Shown here piece by piece: positions 52,899 through 62,545 of a stretch of DNA of 64,000 nt. Each line of letters opens with the position of its first letter. Positions within the stretch are counted from its first letter, which is position 1. Under the pieces are notes generated by a model that was given only the letters and a program-made list of their open reading frames with translations, was not told the origin of the DNA and did no database searches. Source of the DNA: Bacteroidales bacterium. Lineage in GTDB: Bacteria > Bacteroidota > Bacteroidia > Bacteroidales > WCHB1-69. Location of the stretch: the NCBI GenBank assembly GCA_017525505.1, contig JAFXSR010000004.1:51739-115738 (forward strand), given 5' to 3'. The translations under genes and the position numbers were made by a program.

Positions 52899-54392
52899 AT
52901 GCAAGCAACAAATCAACAATTCAAACAATCTTTTTCCGGGTCCGTGGGTTCGGGTCTGGGAGCCGTCTTCAACTCTTCTGGAAGACGTTTTTATATTTTG
53001 GAACACAAGGTGTCGTCTCAATACCATAAGGCTGGCGAGTCGCAGCGCATCATCATTGACGAGGTCATGATAGGCCGCGACCCGAAATGCCAGGTGCGTT
53101 TTGACGAGTCGTTTGGCACGGTGAGCCGTGAGCATGCCGCCATCAGGAAGGAAGGCGACAATTATGTGCTGATTCAGATGTCGAAGACCAATACCACCTA
53201 TTTGAATGGTATTCCTGTCAAAGACCGTTGGTATCTGCAGAACGGCGACGAAATCCAACTCTCTACCAACGGGCCGAAGTTGGGCTTCATCATTCCGCCA
53301 GGCGAACAATCGATGGTGAAAAGCATCGGTTTAAGCGCCCGTTTGAGTTTATTCCGCAAGCAGGCTCTTGCTCCATACAAAAAAGCCATGACGGTATTGT
53401 CGATACTGTTGGTATTCGCCATTGCCGGTGGTGTGGGCTATGGTTTTCACAGTCACAATAAACTAAAAGATTTGGTGGCGGTGTTGGATACATACAAAAA
53501 CAGAACTAACGAGGCCTTGCAAAAGAACAGTGAACTGAACAAGGAAATAGCAAGATTGGATTCCATCTCAAAAGTGAGACCCAAATATTCCGGAGGAGGT
53601 GGTTCCAGGCCTACAGGTGATATCGCCACAATGTTAGAGGATGTCAAAGGTAGTGTTTGTTATCTGGAAACTATTGTCTATGTAGAGTATGACGGAGAGA
53701 AGAAGGCGGTGGGCGCTTGCGGTGGTACAGCTTTCCTGTTGAATGACGGTACGTTGCTGACTGCCCGCCATTGTGTGGAGCCATGGTTGTATTCTATCAG
53801 TGATGAAAACATGCGTATGGTAAATGCTTTGGCAACAGCAGGAGTAGGGAAAGTCTATTCGGTCATTAAAGCATATTATGGTGATAATGTTATCAAATTT
53901 ACCAGCTATGATTTCAATCAAGACAAGAGTCAGGATATAGTGGTAGAGTGGGATGACGATATAGATATCACCTTGCCGATGCCGTTGATTAACAGAAACG
54001 GGGAACTCATGGTTGGTAATAAGAGTATGTTCGGAACGGATTGGGCAAGTGCTCACACAAACCAAACAGGAAATATCATTGCCGACTATGCGGGTTCTTC
54101 CACTTTGAAGGCGGGGGAAAAACTATATGTGCTGGGATTTCCCATGGGTCTTGGTGTGGATGACGGTAATCGGAAAATCGAGCCTATCTTCAACGAGTTG
54201 TCAGTGGCCCGTGATGGTCTCAATGACAGTGGCTGTATAATGATAACCTCGGGTGTTGACCATGGCAACTCAGGTGGTCCTGTGTTTGCTAATCGCAATG
54301 GCAAGTTGGTGGCTGTGGGTATTGTCTCCCGTGGCGATTATCAGTCCGAACAGTATAATCATCTTGTTCCGGTTAAAAATGTTAAACGATAA
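52899..54392 (+). CDS. membrane-anchored FHA-trypsin-like protease fusion
   Basis: A 497-residue protein with a cytoplasmic FHA domain (about 40-135; IMIGRDPKC-type motif, GTVSREHAAIRK, NTTYLNGIPV), a transmembrane helix (about 165-187; VLSILLVFAIAGGVGYGF), a short coiled coil, and an exported trypsin-like serine protease domain (about 240-497). The catalytic His is in LTARHCV (about 288-294) and Ser in GNSGGPVF (about 458-465); the Asp is probably in DDDIDITLPM (about 349-358). The arrangement would couple internal phospho-signals to proteolysis outside the inner membrane. It sits in a near-continuous operon (12-bp gaps). Confidence 0.9.
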   Translation: MQATNQQFKQSFSGSVGSGLGAVFNSSGRRFYILEHKVSSQYHKAGESQRIIIDEVMIGRDPKCQVRFDESFGTVSREHAAIRKEGDNYVLIQMSKTNTTYLNGIPVKDRWYLQNGDEIQLSTNGPKLGFIIPPGEQSMVKSIGLSARLSLFRKQALAPYKKAMTVLSILLVFAIAGGVGYGFHSHNKLKDLVAVLDTYKNRTNEALQKNSELNKEIARLDSISKVRPKYSGGGGSRPTGDIATMLEDVKGSVCYLETIVYVEYDGEKKAVGACGGTAFLLNDGTLLTARHCVEPWLYSISDENMRMVNALATAGVGKVYSVIKAYYGDNVIKFTSYDFNQDKSQDIVVEWDDDIDITLPMPLINRNGELMVGNKSMFGTDWASAHTNQTGNIIADYAGSSTLKAGEKLYVLGFPMGLGVDDGNRKIEPIFNELSVARDGLNDSGCIMITSGVDHGNSGGPVFANRNGKLVAVGIVSRGDYQSEQYNHLVPVKNVKR

Positions 54393-54404
54393 AAGACAGA
54401 GATA

Positions 54405-55415
54405 ATGAAAAAGTTAATGCTTATTATAGTTGTTCTGGGCTTTGTGACTAGTGCTGTAGCCCAATTGGATTTGACTTCCGAAGGTCAGAAAATGGTGAAA
54501 AACGCCCTTGAAGAGGCGGTGGTCATGGTACGCCAGAATTACGTGTTAGCCAATACCCAGCAGGAGGAATTCGGCCGTTCTGGCAGGGAATATTTTGGCA
54601 GAGCTTACGGGGTGGCCTTGTTCACCGACTGCGGACTGGCCATGCCGACTGTTACCGCTGAGCCGTGGCGTACCGACAATGCTTACGACAAATACCGTGG
54701 CAGCAAGGAATATACGCCTAAAATTTCTATGACTGAAATCCGATATGCTGGAAAAAGCCAGTATGAGAAGGTCTCGTATGAGGCACTTGAGTATGTGTAT
54801 TCCAAAGATTCTGCGGTGGTTTATACTAAGGGATTGCAGCAGGTCTCCTCAGTACATGCCGAAGCGCTGGCGGAAGGCGAAGCCAGCGGCTGGCTGGTAT
54901 TGCTGTGCTCCAATGGCAATCTTGAGGCAGATGAGACGTCAACCCTTACTATGGATGCTCACAAGTTCGCGTTTTCCTTCGACAAGAGAAACCTTTTGTG
55001 TCCAATAGAGCAGACACCGTCTATGAAGGTGAAGAACATTGTGGGAGGCGCGTTCTTTGTGCCTGTTTACTCAATGGGACAGATTACTTTCAAATATGCC
55101 GGCATTATGGTGAAGAAAGGGGAGGACTGGTATTTGAGGAAGACCGATGAGATTTTCTTGAGTTGTGAGCCTGTGGGCAATGCTGTGGATACGTTGAATT
55201 TGATAAAAACTAACAGTGCCAAAGACAGCGTGAAAACAGATGGCGCAAGCACAACTGCAACAATAGATAAGGCGGGAAAGAAAAATTCGAAAAAAAACAA
55301 GTCTAAAGGCAATGCGGGCAAAAACGACAATGGCAAGGAAGCCCCTGCCGCGGGAGAAAACAAAAGTGCTACTCCGAAGGCACAGGATGCAGACCTCAGT
55401 CCCGTGAAGAAATAA
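54405..55415 (+). CDS. secreted hypothetical protein with Lys-rich tail
   Basis: A 336-residue protein with a signal peptide (about 1-19, ending TSAVAQ). The globular part (about 20-275) has no domain I recognise; it includes REYFGRAYGVALFTDCGLAMP and GGAFFVPVYSMGQITFKYAGIMVKKGEDWYL. A disordered tail rich in Lys, Asn and Ala (about 275-336) follows. The segment FVPVYSMGQITFKYAGIMV... resembles a ligand-binding beta structure. Its place between the FHA-protease and the PP2C phosphatase suggests that it is the substrate or partner of the FHA-protease, but this is inference only. Confidence 0.7.
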   Translation: MKKLMLIIVVLGFVTSAVAQLDLTSEGQKMVKNALEEAVVMVRQNYVLANTQQEEFGRSGREYFGRAYGVALFTDCGLAMPTVTAEPWRTDNAYDKYRGSKEYTPKISMTEIRYAGKSQYEKVSYEALEYVYSKDSAVVYTKGLQQVSSVHAEALAEGEASGWLVLLCSNGNLEADETSTLTMDAHKFAFSFDKRNLLCPIEQTPSMKVKNIVGGAFFVPVYSMGQITFKYAGIMVKKGEDWYLRKTDEIFLSCEPVGNAVDTLNLIKTNSAKDSVKTDGASTTATIDKAGKKNSKKNKSKGNAGKNDNGKEAPAAGENKSATPKAQDADLSPVKK

Positions 55416-55443
55416 CACTTATTATACATTTAATTTGAATATT

Positions 55444-56730
55444 ATGTCGAAAATAAAACTTAGTCTCACGGCTTTGACCAATGTGGGACTTATCAGAACA
55501 AATAACGAGGATAATTTTATAGTCTGTCAGGATTTGACGACAGACAACTGGTTTGTACCCCAAGAAGGCAGCGAGCCCTTTGAATTGGGTGAGAAAGGCT
55601 CTATGATGGTGGTGGCAGATGGCATGGGAGGCATGAACGCCGGAGAAGTGGCGTCCGATATCGCGGTGAAAACCGTCAAGGAATTTTTTGCTCCCGATAA
55701 GCTTACCCAAGAGATTACAGCTAATACCACTGCTATACATACTTATATGAAGCAGGTGGTGATAGAGGCTGACAATCGCATCAAGCGCAGAAGCGCCTCT
55801 GATACCGCCACTGAGGGAATGGGCACCACCATTGTGATGGCTTGGGCCATAGGCGAGGATGTCCATATTGCTTGGTGTGGCGACAGCCGGGCCTATTCCT
55901 ATCACCCCAATTCGGGTCTCAGACAGTTGTCGAAAGACCATTCCTACGTGCAGGAACTGGTGGATGCCGGCAAGTTGCTGCCCGAGTTGGCTTTCGACCA
56001 TCCCGACAGTAACATCATCACCTCAAGTTTGGGCGATTTAAGTAAGCCCGCCGCTCCCGATGTTATAACTTGTCATCTTCACGAGGGAGAGGTTATTTTG
56101 TTGTGCAGCGATGGTTTGTGTGGTATGCTGCGTGACTCCGAGATGCAGCAGGTGCTTGATGCTTATTATCCTGATTTGGGCCAGTGTAAGAAAAACCTGA
56201 TAGAGGGTGCTCTCACAGCCGGGGGGCATGACAATGTGACCCTGACCATGCTTAAAGTGGTTAAAGCTGGGGCCAAGATGCCTTTGCAAAAGGAGGATCA
56301 GCCTGTCACATCTTCTGGAGAAAAAAAAACACTGGAGGGTGTCAAAAATCCCAATAAAAAGAAGAACATAGTGATAGGTGGCTTTATCGTATTGTTGCTG
56401 GTTATTATTGGAATTTTGTCGGTGAAACTATTTCTTTCCAAACCTTTGGAAGACGGAGAGCAGACCGATTTGGCGGTAACCGATACACTGACGCACAATG
56501 ACACCGCCGCCCAAGAGTTGTCCGAAACCCCAATGGATAAAAAGGAGTCAGCACCTAAAGAAGACACAGAAGTGAAGAAAAAACTTAAGGAAATTGTTGC
56601 TTCCCAGAAAAAAACTGAGGAAGGAGAAATCAATAAAAAACCTAACGAAAATTTGACTCCCGTGCCTAAACCAGTTGAGGACGCTATTGAGAAAACAGAA
56701 AAAGGTAATGACACAACGTCGAAGAAATAG
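55444..56730 (+). CDS. membrane-anchored PP2C-type Ser/Thr phosphatase
   Basis: A 428-residue protein from ATG 55444. The N-terminal ~250 residues are a PP2C phosphatase: TNVGLIRTNNEDNF (about 10-23), VVADGMGGMNAGEVAS (metal-binding Asp, about 58-73), WCGDSRAY, LLCSDGLCGML and GGHDNVTLTML near 260. A transmembrane helix (about 306-328) is followed by a Lys/Glu-rich tail that lies outside the inner membrane. It is the counterpart of the operon's kinases and would dephosphorylate their targets. All metal ligands appear present. Confidence 0.93.
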   Translation: MSKIKLSLTALTNVGLIRTNNEDNFIVCQDLTTDNWFVPQEGSEPFELGEKGSMMVVADGMGGMNAGEVASDIAVKTVKEFFAPDKLTQEITANTTAIHTYMKQVVIEADNRIKRRSASDTATEGMGTTIVMAWAIGEDVHIAWCGDSRAYSYHPNSGLRQLSKDHSYVQELVDAGKLLPELAFDHPDSNIITSSLGDLSKPAAPDVITCHLHEGEVILLCSDGLCGMLRDSEMQQVLDAYYPDLGQCKKNLIEGALTAGGHDNVTLTMLKVVKAGAKMPLQKEDQPVTSSGEKKTLEGVKNPNKKKNIVIGGFIVLLLVIIGILSVKLFLSKPLEDGEQTDLAVTDTLTHNDTAAQELSETPMDKKESAPKEDTEVKKKLKEIVASQKKTEEGEINKKPNENLTPVPKPVEDAIEKTEKGNDTTSKK

Positions 56731-56768
56731 ATGGATGACGCAACTTTATAACTTTTAAATACAATAAT

Positions 56769-58274
56769 ATGTTAGTAGAACAGACTATATTCGCTAAAAG
56801 ATACAAACTGTTGAAACGCATGGGGCAGGGGGCCTTTTCGGAAGTGTGGAAAGCCGAAGATACCAAGGCTGGAAACCTTACCGTGGCTCTTAAGATCTAC
56901 GCTCCAGAAAAAGGCCTTGACGAAAACGGCACCAAAACCTTCAGCGAGGAGTTTGCCTTGGTGTTCAACATGAGTCACCAAAATTTGCTAACTCCCACTT
57001 ACTTTGATGATTACAATGGATCTCCTTATTTGGTGCTGCCATTCTGTGAGCAGGGAAGTGCCATGAATATGGTGGGTTTGGCCAATGAGGACCAGGTTTT
57101 GCATTTTATGCACGATGTGTCGTCTGCTTTGGCCTATTTGCACGAAAACGGTGTGATACATCAGGATATCAAACCCGACAATGTGCTGATAGATTCAACG
57201 GGATGTTATAAGGTGACAGATTTCGGTATCAGCACCAAGATGAGAAGCACCTTGCGCAGAAGTGTGGGAGACAAGAAAGGGGCAGGAACCATGGCCTATA
57301 TGGGACCGGAACGTTTCAGCCGCAATCCCGAAACCATCAAGGCCAGTGATATTTGGTCGCTGGGAGCCACGGTGTATGAGTTGATGTGTGGTGATGTGCC
57401 GTTTGGTGATATTGGCGGAGGCATGCAGAAAGGCGGTGCTGAAATACCTGAAATAAAGGGTGATTATCCCGCCAAATTGAAAGAACTGGTGGAATGTTGC
57501 TTGGCAAAAGAAACATGGGACCGTCCCACGGCAGAGCAAATCAGTGAAATTTGTGATGTCAGGATTCGGCAGGGTTATTGGGACTTGTCATCTTTGAAAC
57601 GGAACAATAGAAATGAGCCGGAAAACAACAATAGTGCCGGAGGCCGACCTACCATGAGAAGGGTTAATGTGCCGATGCCGGAAGCCTCTGAAACTCCAAA
57701 TGCGAACTTGCACAGGCCACAGCCAGAAGTAGAGAAACATGATGATAATCGTCGGCAGGGAAAAATCGCCAAAATTATTTTGGGCGTGGCGGTGGCTGTA
57801 TTGGCTGTGTTTACCATAGTGATGGCGTTATTGCCTAATGAACGGAAAGCTTGGGAGAAAATTGACGGGAGTTTATCATATCAGGACTATTATAACTTTT
57901 ATATGAAATATCCTGATGGCGAACATGCAAGCCAGGCCCGACAGGCCATGCTGAATCTGAGTGGGGATGAAGTCATGTCGCAAATACGTAAGGCAGAAGA
58001 AGTTCGTACAAAATTGTCCAATACATGGCAGGATTTTGACGGGGTGGTTGATGAACTGAACGCATGTTGGGTTGGGCTGGAGTCTTTATCTCAAGAGTTA
58101 GCAGATATAGAGACTGCTCTTGGAAAAGATTTGACATCTGGCATAAGAGATGAGGAGAACCTTATGCGTGTTGCGGTTCAACAAAAAATTAGTGCCTTGC
58201 AAAAAAACATTGCCTTGGGCTCTACCAGTGAAATCAAATATGTGGAAGAATTAAAAAGATTCAAAGGCCTGTAA
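56769..58274 (+). CDS. transmembrane Ser/Thr protein kinase (non-RD)
   Basis: A 501-residue membrane kinase. Kinase domain about 10-275: MGQGAFSEVWKAEDTKAGN, VALKIYAPEKG (Lys), HQDIKPDNVL (about 137-146), DFGIST and GTMAYMGPERFS. The catalytic loop has Gln in place of Arg before the Asp (HQD instead of HRD), so activation differs from RD kinases. A transmembrane helix (about 333-353) leads to an extracytoplasmic domain of ~145 residues with a YPDGEHASQAR motif and coiled-coil C-terminus. It is a close paralogue of the partial kinase at 63339. Probably a receptor-type kinase. Confidence 0.93.
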   Translation: MLVEQTIFAKRYKLLKRMGQGAFSEVWKAEDTKAGNLTVALKIYAPEKGLDENGTKTFSEEFALVFNMSHQNLLTPTYFDDYNGSPYLVLPFCEQGSAMNMVGLANEDQVLHFMHDVSSALAYLHENGVIHQDIKPDNVLIDSTGCYKVTDFGISTKMRSTLRRSVGDKKGAGTMAYMGPERFSRNPETIKASDIWSLGATVYELMCGDVPFGDIGGGMQKGGAEIPEIKGDYPAKLKELVECCLAKETWDRPTAEQISEICDVRIRQGYWDLSSLKRNNRNEPENNNSAGGRPTMRRVNVPMPEASETPNANLHRPQPEVEKHDDNRRQGKIAKIILGVAVAVLAVFTIVMALLPNERKAWEKIDGSLSYQDYYNFYMKYPDGEHASQARQAMLNLSGDEVMSQIRKAEEVRTKLSNTWQDFDGVVDELNACWVGLESLSQELADIETALGKDLTSGIRDEENLMRVAVQQKISALQKNIALGSTSEIKYVEELKRFKGL

Positions 58275-58276
58275 TT

Positions 58277-59179
58277 ATGAAAAAACTTATCACATTTATT
58301 GTCATTATGGCCTTGACATTTGTCCTCGTGGCCCAAAGCGACTACAGTCCCTGTTACACCAACAACATGAGCAAGGGCAACGCCGCCTTCAGCCAAGGCA
58401 AGTACAGCGAGGCCCGCACCTATTACGCCACCGCCAAGCAATGTGCCGGCGGTAATCCAAGCGAAGCTCAGAAGAAAATTAGTGAGTGTGAAAGGAAGTT
58501 AAATCTATGTAAAAGCATGAAAGATATTGAAGGGAATGTATATAAAACTATTCAAATTGGAACGCAATGTTGGATGGCTGAGAATATGCGTGCTACTCGC
58601 AATAACATAGGAGTTCCATTTCGTTTTTTGCAAGGAGGACAGGTGGGAGCTGATTGTGCTTTTTGTGCTCCTGGTTATGATAATGATACCGTTTCAATTC
58701 GAGAATATGGTTATCAATATACTTGCATGGCTGCAAAAGTGGTGTGTCCTAAAGGATGGCATTTGCCAAACGGAAAAGACTGGAAAATTTTATTCGATTA
58801 TTGTGGAACCAGATGGTCTATTGGTGGTGATAATGGAAATGTCGCTAAAGCCTTATGTTCGTCAAATGGATGGAAAGAAAGTGGTTTTCAGTATGCTGTA
58901 GGATATGACGTGACGTTAAATAATGCCAGTGGCTTTAATGCTATGCCTTTTCAGATTGACGACATCATAGGTTGTCCTATTGTAGATATAGATAATAAAT
59001 CAGAAAAATCAGGACAGATTGCGTTGTTTTGGTCAGATACACCTGGACAAAAAGAATGTTTTAATGGCGATTTTTGGTGTTTTTATTATGATTATCCGCA
59101 ACCAATGCAACCTGATCAGATTCCAAACTTAGAAGATTTTTGTACATGGGCGATGCCTGTTCGTTGTGTTCGTGACTAA
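58277..59179 (+). CDS. secreted YSPC-module protein with FISUMP domain
   Basis: A 300-residue secreted protein. A signal peptide (about 1-19, FVLVAQ) is followed by the conserved module (YSPCYTNNMSKGNAAFSQGK...AGGNPSEAQKK, about 23-70). The remainder (about 80-300) is an FISUMP (Fibrobacter succinogenes major paralogous) domain: QIGTQCWMAENMRATRNN, CPKGWHLPNGKDWK, NNASGFNAMP, LFWSDT, VRCVRD. The module is G+C-rich while the FISUMP part is A+T-rich, a sharp composition break inside one gene. It starts two bases after the kinase stop codon, so it is co-translated; it probably acts in the envelope with that kinase. Confidence 0.88.
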   Translation: MKKLITFIVIMALTFVLVAQSDYSPCYTNNMSKGNAAFSQGKYSEARTYYATAKQCAGGNPSEAQKKISECERKLNLCKSMKDIEGNVYKTIQIGTQCWMAENMRATRNNIGVPFRFLQGGQVGADCAFCAPGYDNDTVSIREYGYQYTCMAAKVVCPKGWHLPNGKDWKILFDYCGTRWSIGGDNGNVAKALCSSNGWKESGFQYAVGYDVTLNNASGFNAMPFQIDDIIGCPIVDIDNKSEKSGQIALFWSDTPGQKECFNGDFWCFYYDYPQPMQPDQIPNLEDFCTWAMPVRCVRD

Positions 59180-59240
59180 TTCAAGCGGTCATAACCGTAT
59201 GGTATGGGCAAAATTTATAATAAATCAAATAAATCTAACA

Positions 59241-60272
59241 ATGAAACACACCAACATCCTCATCACCATCTTCCTGCTCTTCGCAACTCTAACCCTTGCG
59301 GCGCAGAACAACTACAGCCCCTGCTATACCAATAACATGAGCAAGGGCAACACCGCCTTCAGCCAGGGCAAGTACAGCGAGGCACGGACTTATTATGTTA
59401 CAGCCAAGCAGTGTGCCGGTGGCAACCCCGCCGAAGCGCAAAAGAAGATAGCCGCCTGCGACGCGAAGATCAAGGCGCAGAAGGAGGCGGCGGAGGCGAA
59501 GAAACGTGCGGAACATGAGGCGGCGGAGGCAAAGAAGAGGGCAGAAGAGATGAGAAAAAAGGAAGAGGAAGCCCGAAAAGCGGAAGAAAAACAATTGGCT
59601 ATATGTCCGCATTCAGTTAAGGATTATGACGGAAACGTATATGCCACGGTTTATATAGGCTCACAGTGCTGGATGGCGGAAAATCTCCGCACTACGCACT
59701 ATGCGTATGGAACATCTATTGATTTGGGAAAAGATACCTCTTTCTCCGTCGCATATTATTATTATCCAGATAATAAAACTTCCAATGCTACACAATATGG
59801 CTTGTTGTATAATTGGAAGGCGGTAATGGACTTTTATAGCTCATCCAAGAATAATCCAAGCGGGGTGCAAGGTATTTGTCCTCGTGGGTGGCATGTCCCA
59901 AGTGAAGCGGAATGGAAACAATTGATTGAATATGTCGCAAGTCAAGACAAATATTTTTGTAATGGTCAAGCAGGATATATATCCAAAGCGTTGGCCTCAA
60001 AGGAAGGATGGTGTCCAATGGGTGATTATGATGATGATTGCAGAGTGGGAAACGACCCCCAAACAAATAATGCTACGGGTTTTTCGGCGGTTCCTGCTGG
60101 CAGAAGTGGAAGATCAAAAGGATTTTTTTCGACTTTTTGGAGTACAACCTCTTTTGGGTATAAAGGAAAAGAAGCAGCTTGTTTTTCGATAAGCTGGCAG
60201 GATGTCATTCGCCCATTAATCCCCAACCATAATAAAACAGAAGCGTACTCAGTCCGCTGCGTGAAGGATTGA
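59241..60272 (+). CDS. secreted YSPC-module protein with coiled coil and FISUMP domain
   Basis: A 343-residue protein from ATG 59241, which gives the signal peptide ending TLAAQ. It carries the shared module (YSPCYTNNMSKGNTAFSQGK, about 24-65), a long Ala/Lys/Glu coiled coil (AAEAKKRAEHEAAEAKKRAE and on, about 75-120), then an FISUMP domain (about 125-343; YIGSQCWMAENLRT, YGLLYNWKAVMDF, CPRGWHVPSEAEWKQL, NNATGFSAVPAG, FWSTTSFG, VRCVKD). It follows the other FISUMP gene by 61 bp and has the same domain order, indicating duplication with divergence. Confidence 0.88.
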   Translation: MKHTNILITIFLLFATLTLAAQNNYSPCYTNNMSKGNTAFSQGKYSEARTYYVTAKQCAGGNPAEAQKKIAACDAKIKAQKEAAEAKKRAEHEAAEAKKRAEEMRKKEEEARKAEEKQLAICPHSVKDYDGNVYATVYIGSQCWMAENLRTTHYAYGTSIDLGKDTSFSVAYYYYPDNKTSNATQYGLLYNWKAVMDFYSSSKNNPSGVQGICPRGWHVPSEAEWKQLIEYVASQDKYFCNGQAGYISKALASKEGWCPMGDYDDDCRVGNDPQTNNATGFSAVPAGRSGRSKGFFSTFWSTTSFGYKGKEAACFSISWQDVIRPLIPNHNKTEAYSVRCVKD

Positions 60273-60293
60273 TTATTTTTTAAAACAAAAAAT

Positions 60294-62534
60294 ATGCCAT
60301 CTCAATTAGATTATATTTATCCTGATAAAAGTGATATTATCACTCAGAGGATGATTGCCCAAAATGGGAGTAATTATGTGAAATACTGGACATATAGCGA
60401 AGAAAAATTGCTTGAAAAACTTTTCAGTATGCCATTTTTTGCCCGAAAACCTTTGTCCTTATTGGATGTGGGATGCGGTGAGGGACGGTTGTTTCATTAT
60501 TTCACCAAAAATGCGACTTCGATAGTTGGACTTGAGCCTGATGTATCGCGTTATGAATCTGCAAAGCAAACAGCCGAAATCTTGAATGCTAAAAATCCAA
60601 ATTGTCGAATTGAATGCATAAATGAGTCCTTTGATGATGTAGAGGAGCTTGCCTTATATGATGTTGTGTTGTCAAGCCATGTTTTGCAACATATTTCATC
60701 TTGCAATGTGGATTTGCACCTTGAAAAAATGGTCAAGTACACTGCACCCAACGGTGTCATAATTATCCATACAACATATACTGCTAAAGAAGAGGATGTT
60801 TTTTTGAAATCGAAAATTGACGCAACTTCACAAAAATGGCAGGAAACAGAGATTGACCAAAAGAAGTTTGACGAGTTGGTGAATTCTGAAGACACTTTGC
60901 CTGTACACATGTTTGCCCTGTCAACATTAGAGAAAAAAATGAAAAGAATGGGCTTTGAACTTATCTTCCGGCATCTGTTCCACGCAGGGAAAGATTTGGT
61001 GGAAAGATTTGGTATTGAAGAGGCTGATGAGATGTTGAATAATCCTGACCATAAATATTGTTCGGGAGGCCGTGACGTGTCTATGGTATTCAAAAAGGCT
61101 ACTAAAATCAAAAAAGGAAGTTTAACCGGATGCTACCCTTTTGCTGTTAATCTTCAAGGAGTTAAAGACATTCAAGAGTTGAAAGAACATTTTGGAGGCG
61201 AACACATGTCAGAATCTTCATGCGGGAGTTTTATGGAAAATTGCACTGGTCAGTGTCTAAATGCCGCAAGAAAATTTCACCAACGGTCAGATAACAGCCT
61301 TGTGGACACACTGTTTTTAGGAACCTCGACTCTGACAATCCCATTGCGGGATTTTGGCACGGTGCCAATTTGTTTTTGGATTGATTTCTTCAAAAATGAT
61401 AATGTCGGAGTACTATGTTGTTCTATGTTGATTAAGAATAGAAATGTCAAGGAAATTATTGCATTGAAGAATTTCTTTAAACAAGAATGTATCATGAAAG
61501 CGGATCCTTCTTGGAGTCAGCTGTGGAAAATTGTGAATGACAATAGGTCTTCCATAACACAATTTTGTGATCGAATTGCAGGTGAGATGATTAATTATTG
61601 TAATGGTAAAAAAATAAAAACGAATAAAGTTATTGATAATTTTAATTCTCTTGAAACAAAAAAATTGCAGTATTGTTTATTAGAAATTGATGAAATTGAT
61701 GGAGAGAAGGTGGTTGATGCAAAAGAGTTTGTATTACGTCACAAATTGGAAATGTATGGATTGATGACGGGTGATGAAGGATTTTCTTATGTACCGGAAT
61801 CCATTGCGGAGAAAAGACTCACTGATTTCGCATGGCAAACGAGGAAGTTCACTTATTTTGCTGGTTTTGGTAAAAACGCGCTGATAATTAATGGCAAATG
61901 TCAGTTAAGTGAATATATACAAGATCAGACAGATTACGTTGACAAGTACGAAATTGAGGGTGATGGCAGCCGGCAACGCAAAAATTATTTTCGGCTGAAT
62001 GCTTGTTTGGCAGGCGTGGATCATGGCATATTGGATACTGTTGAAGACGTGTTGGTGATATTGATGAAAATCCAACATTTGAGTTCAAATGATTTCAAGG
62101 ATAATCAGGATGATGTCGATAATGTTCGGCAAAAATTGAAATTATTTCTTCATTCAAATAAATTTCAGATTGAAGAAATTAATAGTCTGAAACAAGTTGT
62201 CTCTATGTCGTTTGGTCTGCCAGAATTAATCAACGAGACAAAAGGGCTACTAAAAACCATAACGGATGATATTAACATTCAAGACCAAATTGACTTAAAT
62301 ACTTTAATGGCGGGACTAACTTTGGGTACTGTGATTGTCGGTCTTTTTACAATAACTACGGTAAAAGCATCGTGCCTACATTGGGGTACGATGAATATTG
62401 TATTTATTCTTATAGTGTCGGGCATTGTCTTTGTTGTTCTTTTGGACATCTTGCATGAATTCAGTATAATACGTTGTAGTAAACGAATAATAAAAAGAGC
62501 ATATCGGGGTATATGCAAACATTTTCATAAATAA
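60294..62534 (+). CDS. methyltransferase fused to a membrane-anchored C-terminal domain
   Basis: A 746-residue fusion. Residues ~50-200 are a class I SAM-dependent methyltransferase (SLLDVGCGEGRLFHYF motif I, about 57-72; DVVLSSHVLQHIS; later GVIIIHTTY). Residues ~300-640 are a large region with no domain I recognise (SCGSFMENCTGQC, FYVPESIAEKRLTDFAWQTRKFTYFAGFGKNAL-like stretches). Two transmembrane helices follow near the C-terminus (about 677-730; LMAGLTLGTVIVGLFTITTV and IVFILIVSGIVFVVLLDI), with a basic tail. The layout is reminiscent of CorA-like membrane ends. The fusion is unusual for a signalling operon; its substrate is unknown. Confidence 0.8.
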   Translation: MPSQLDYIYPDKSDIITQRMIAQNGSNYVKYWTYSEEKLLEKLFSMPFFARKPLSLLDVGCGEGRLFHYFTKNATSIVGLEPDVSRYESAKQTAEILNAKNPNCRIECINESFDDVEELALYDVVLSSHVLQHISSCNVDLHLEKMVKYTAPNGVIIIHTTYTAKEEDVFLKSKIDATSQKWQETEIDQKKFDELVNSEDTLPVHMFALSTLEKKMKRMGFELIFRHLFHAGKDLVERFGIEEADEMLNNPDHKYCSGGRDVSMVFKKATKIKKGSLTGCYPFAVNLQGVKDIQELKEHFGGEHMSESSCGSFMENCTGQCLNAARKFHQRSDNSLVDTLFLGTSTLTIPLRDFGTVPICFWIDFFKNDNVGVLCCSMLIKNRNVKEIIALKNFFKQECIMKADPSWSQLWKIVNDNRSSITQFCDRIAGEMINYCNGKKIKTNKVIDNFNSLETKKLQYCLLEIDEIDGEKVVDAKEFVLRHKLEMYGLMTGDEGFSYVPESIAEKRLTDFAWQTRKFTYFAGFGKNALIINGKCQLSEYIQDQTDYVDKYEIEGDGSRQRKNYFRLNACLAGVDHGILDTVEDVLVILMKIQHLSSNDFKDNQDDVDNVRQKLKLFLHSNKFQIEEINSLKQVVSMSFGLPELINETKGLLKTITDDINIQDQIDLNTLMAGLTLGTVIVGLFTITTVKASCLHWGTMNIVFILIVSGIVFVVLLDILHEFSIIRCSKRIIKRAYRGICKHFHK

Positions 62535-62545
62535 AATTGATTTAT

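Noticed and set aside
55067..55429. Minus-strand frame rich in Leu/Phe/Ser opposite the Lys-rich tail
   Set aside because: Its hydrophobic look is the complement of AAA/AAG lysine codons in the 54405 gene.
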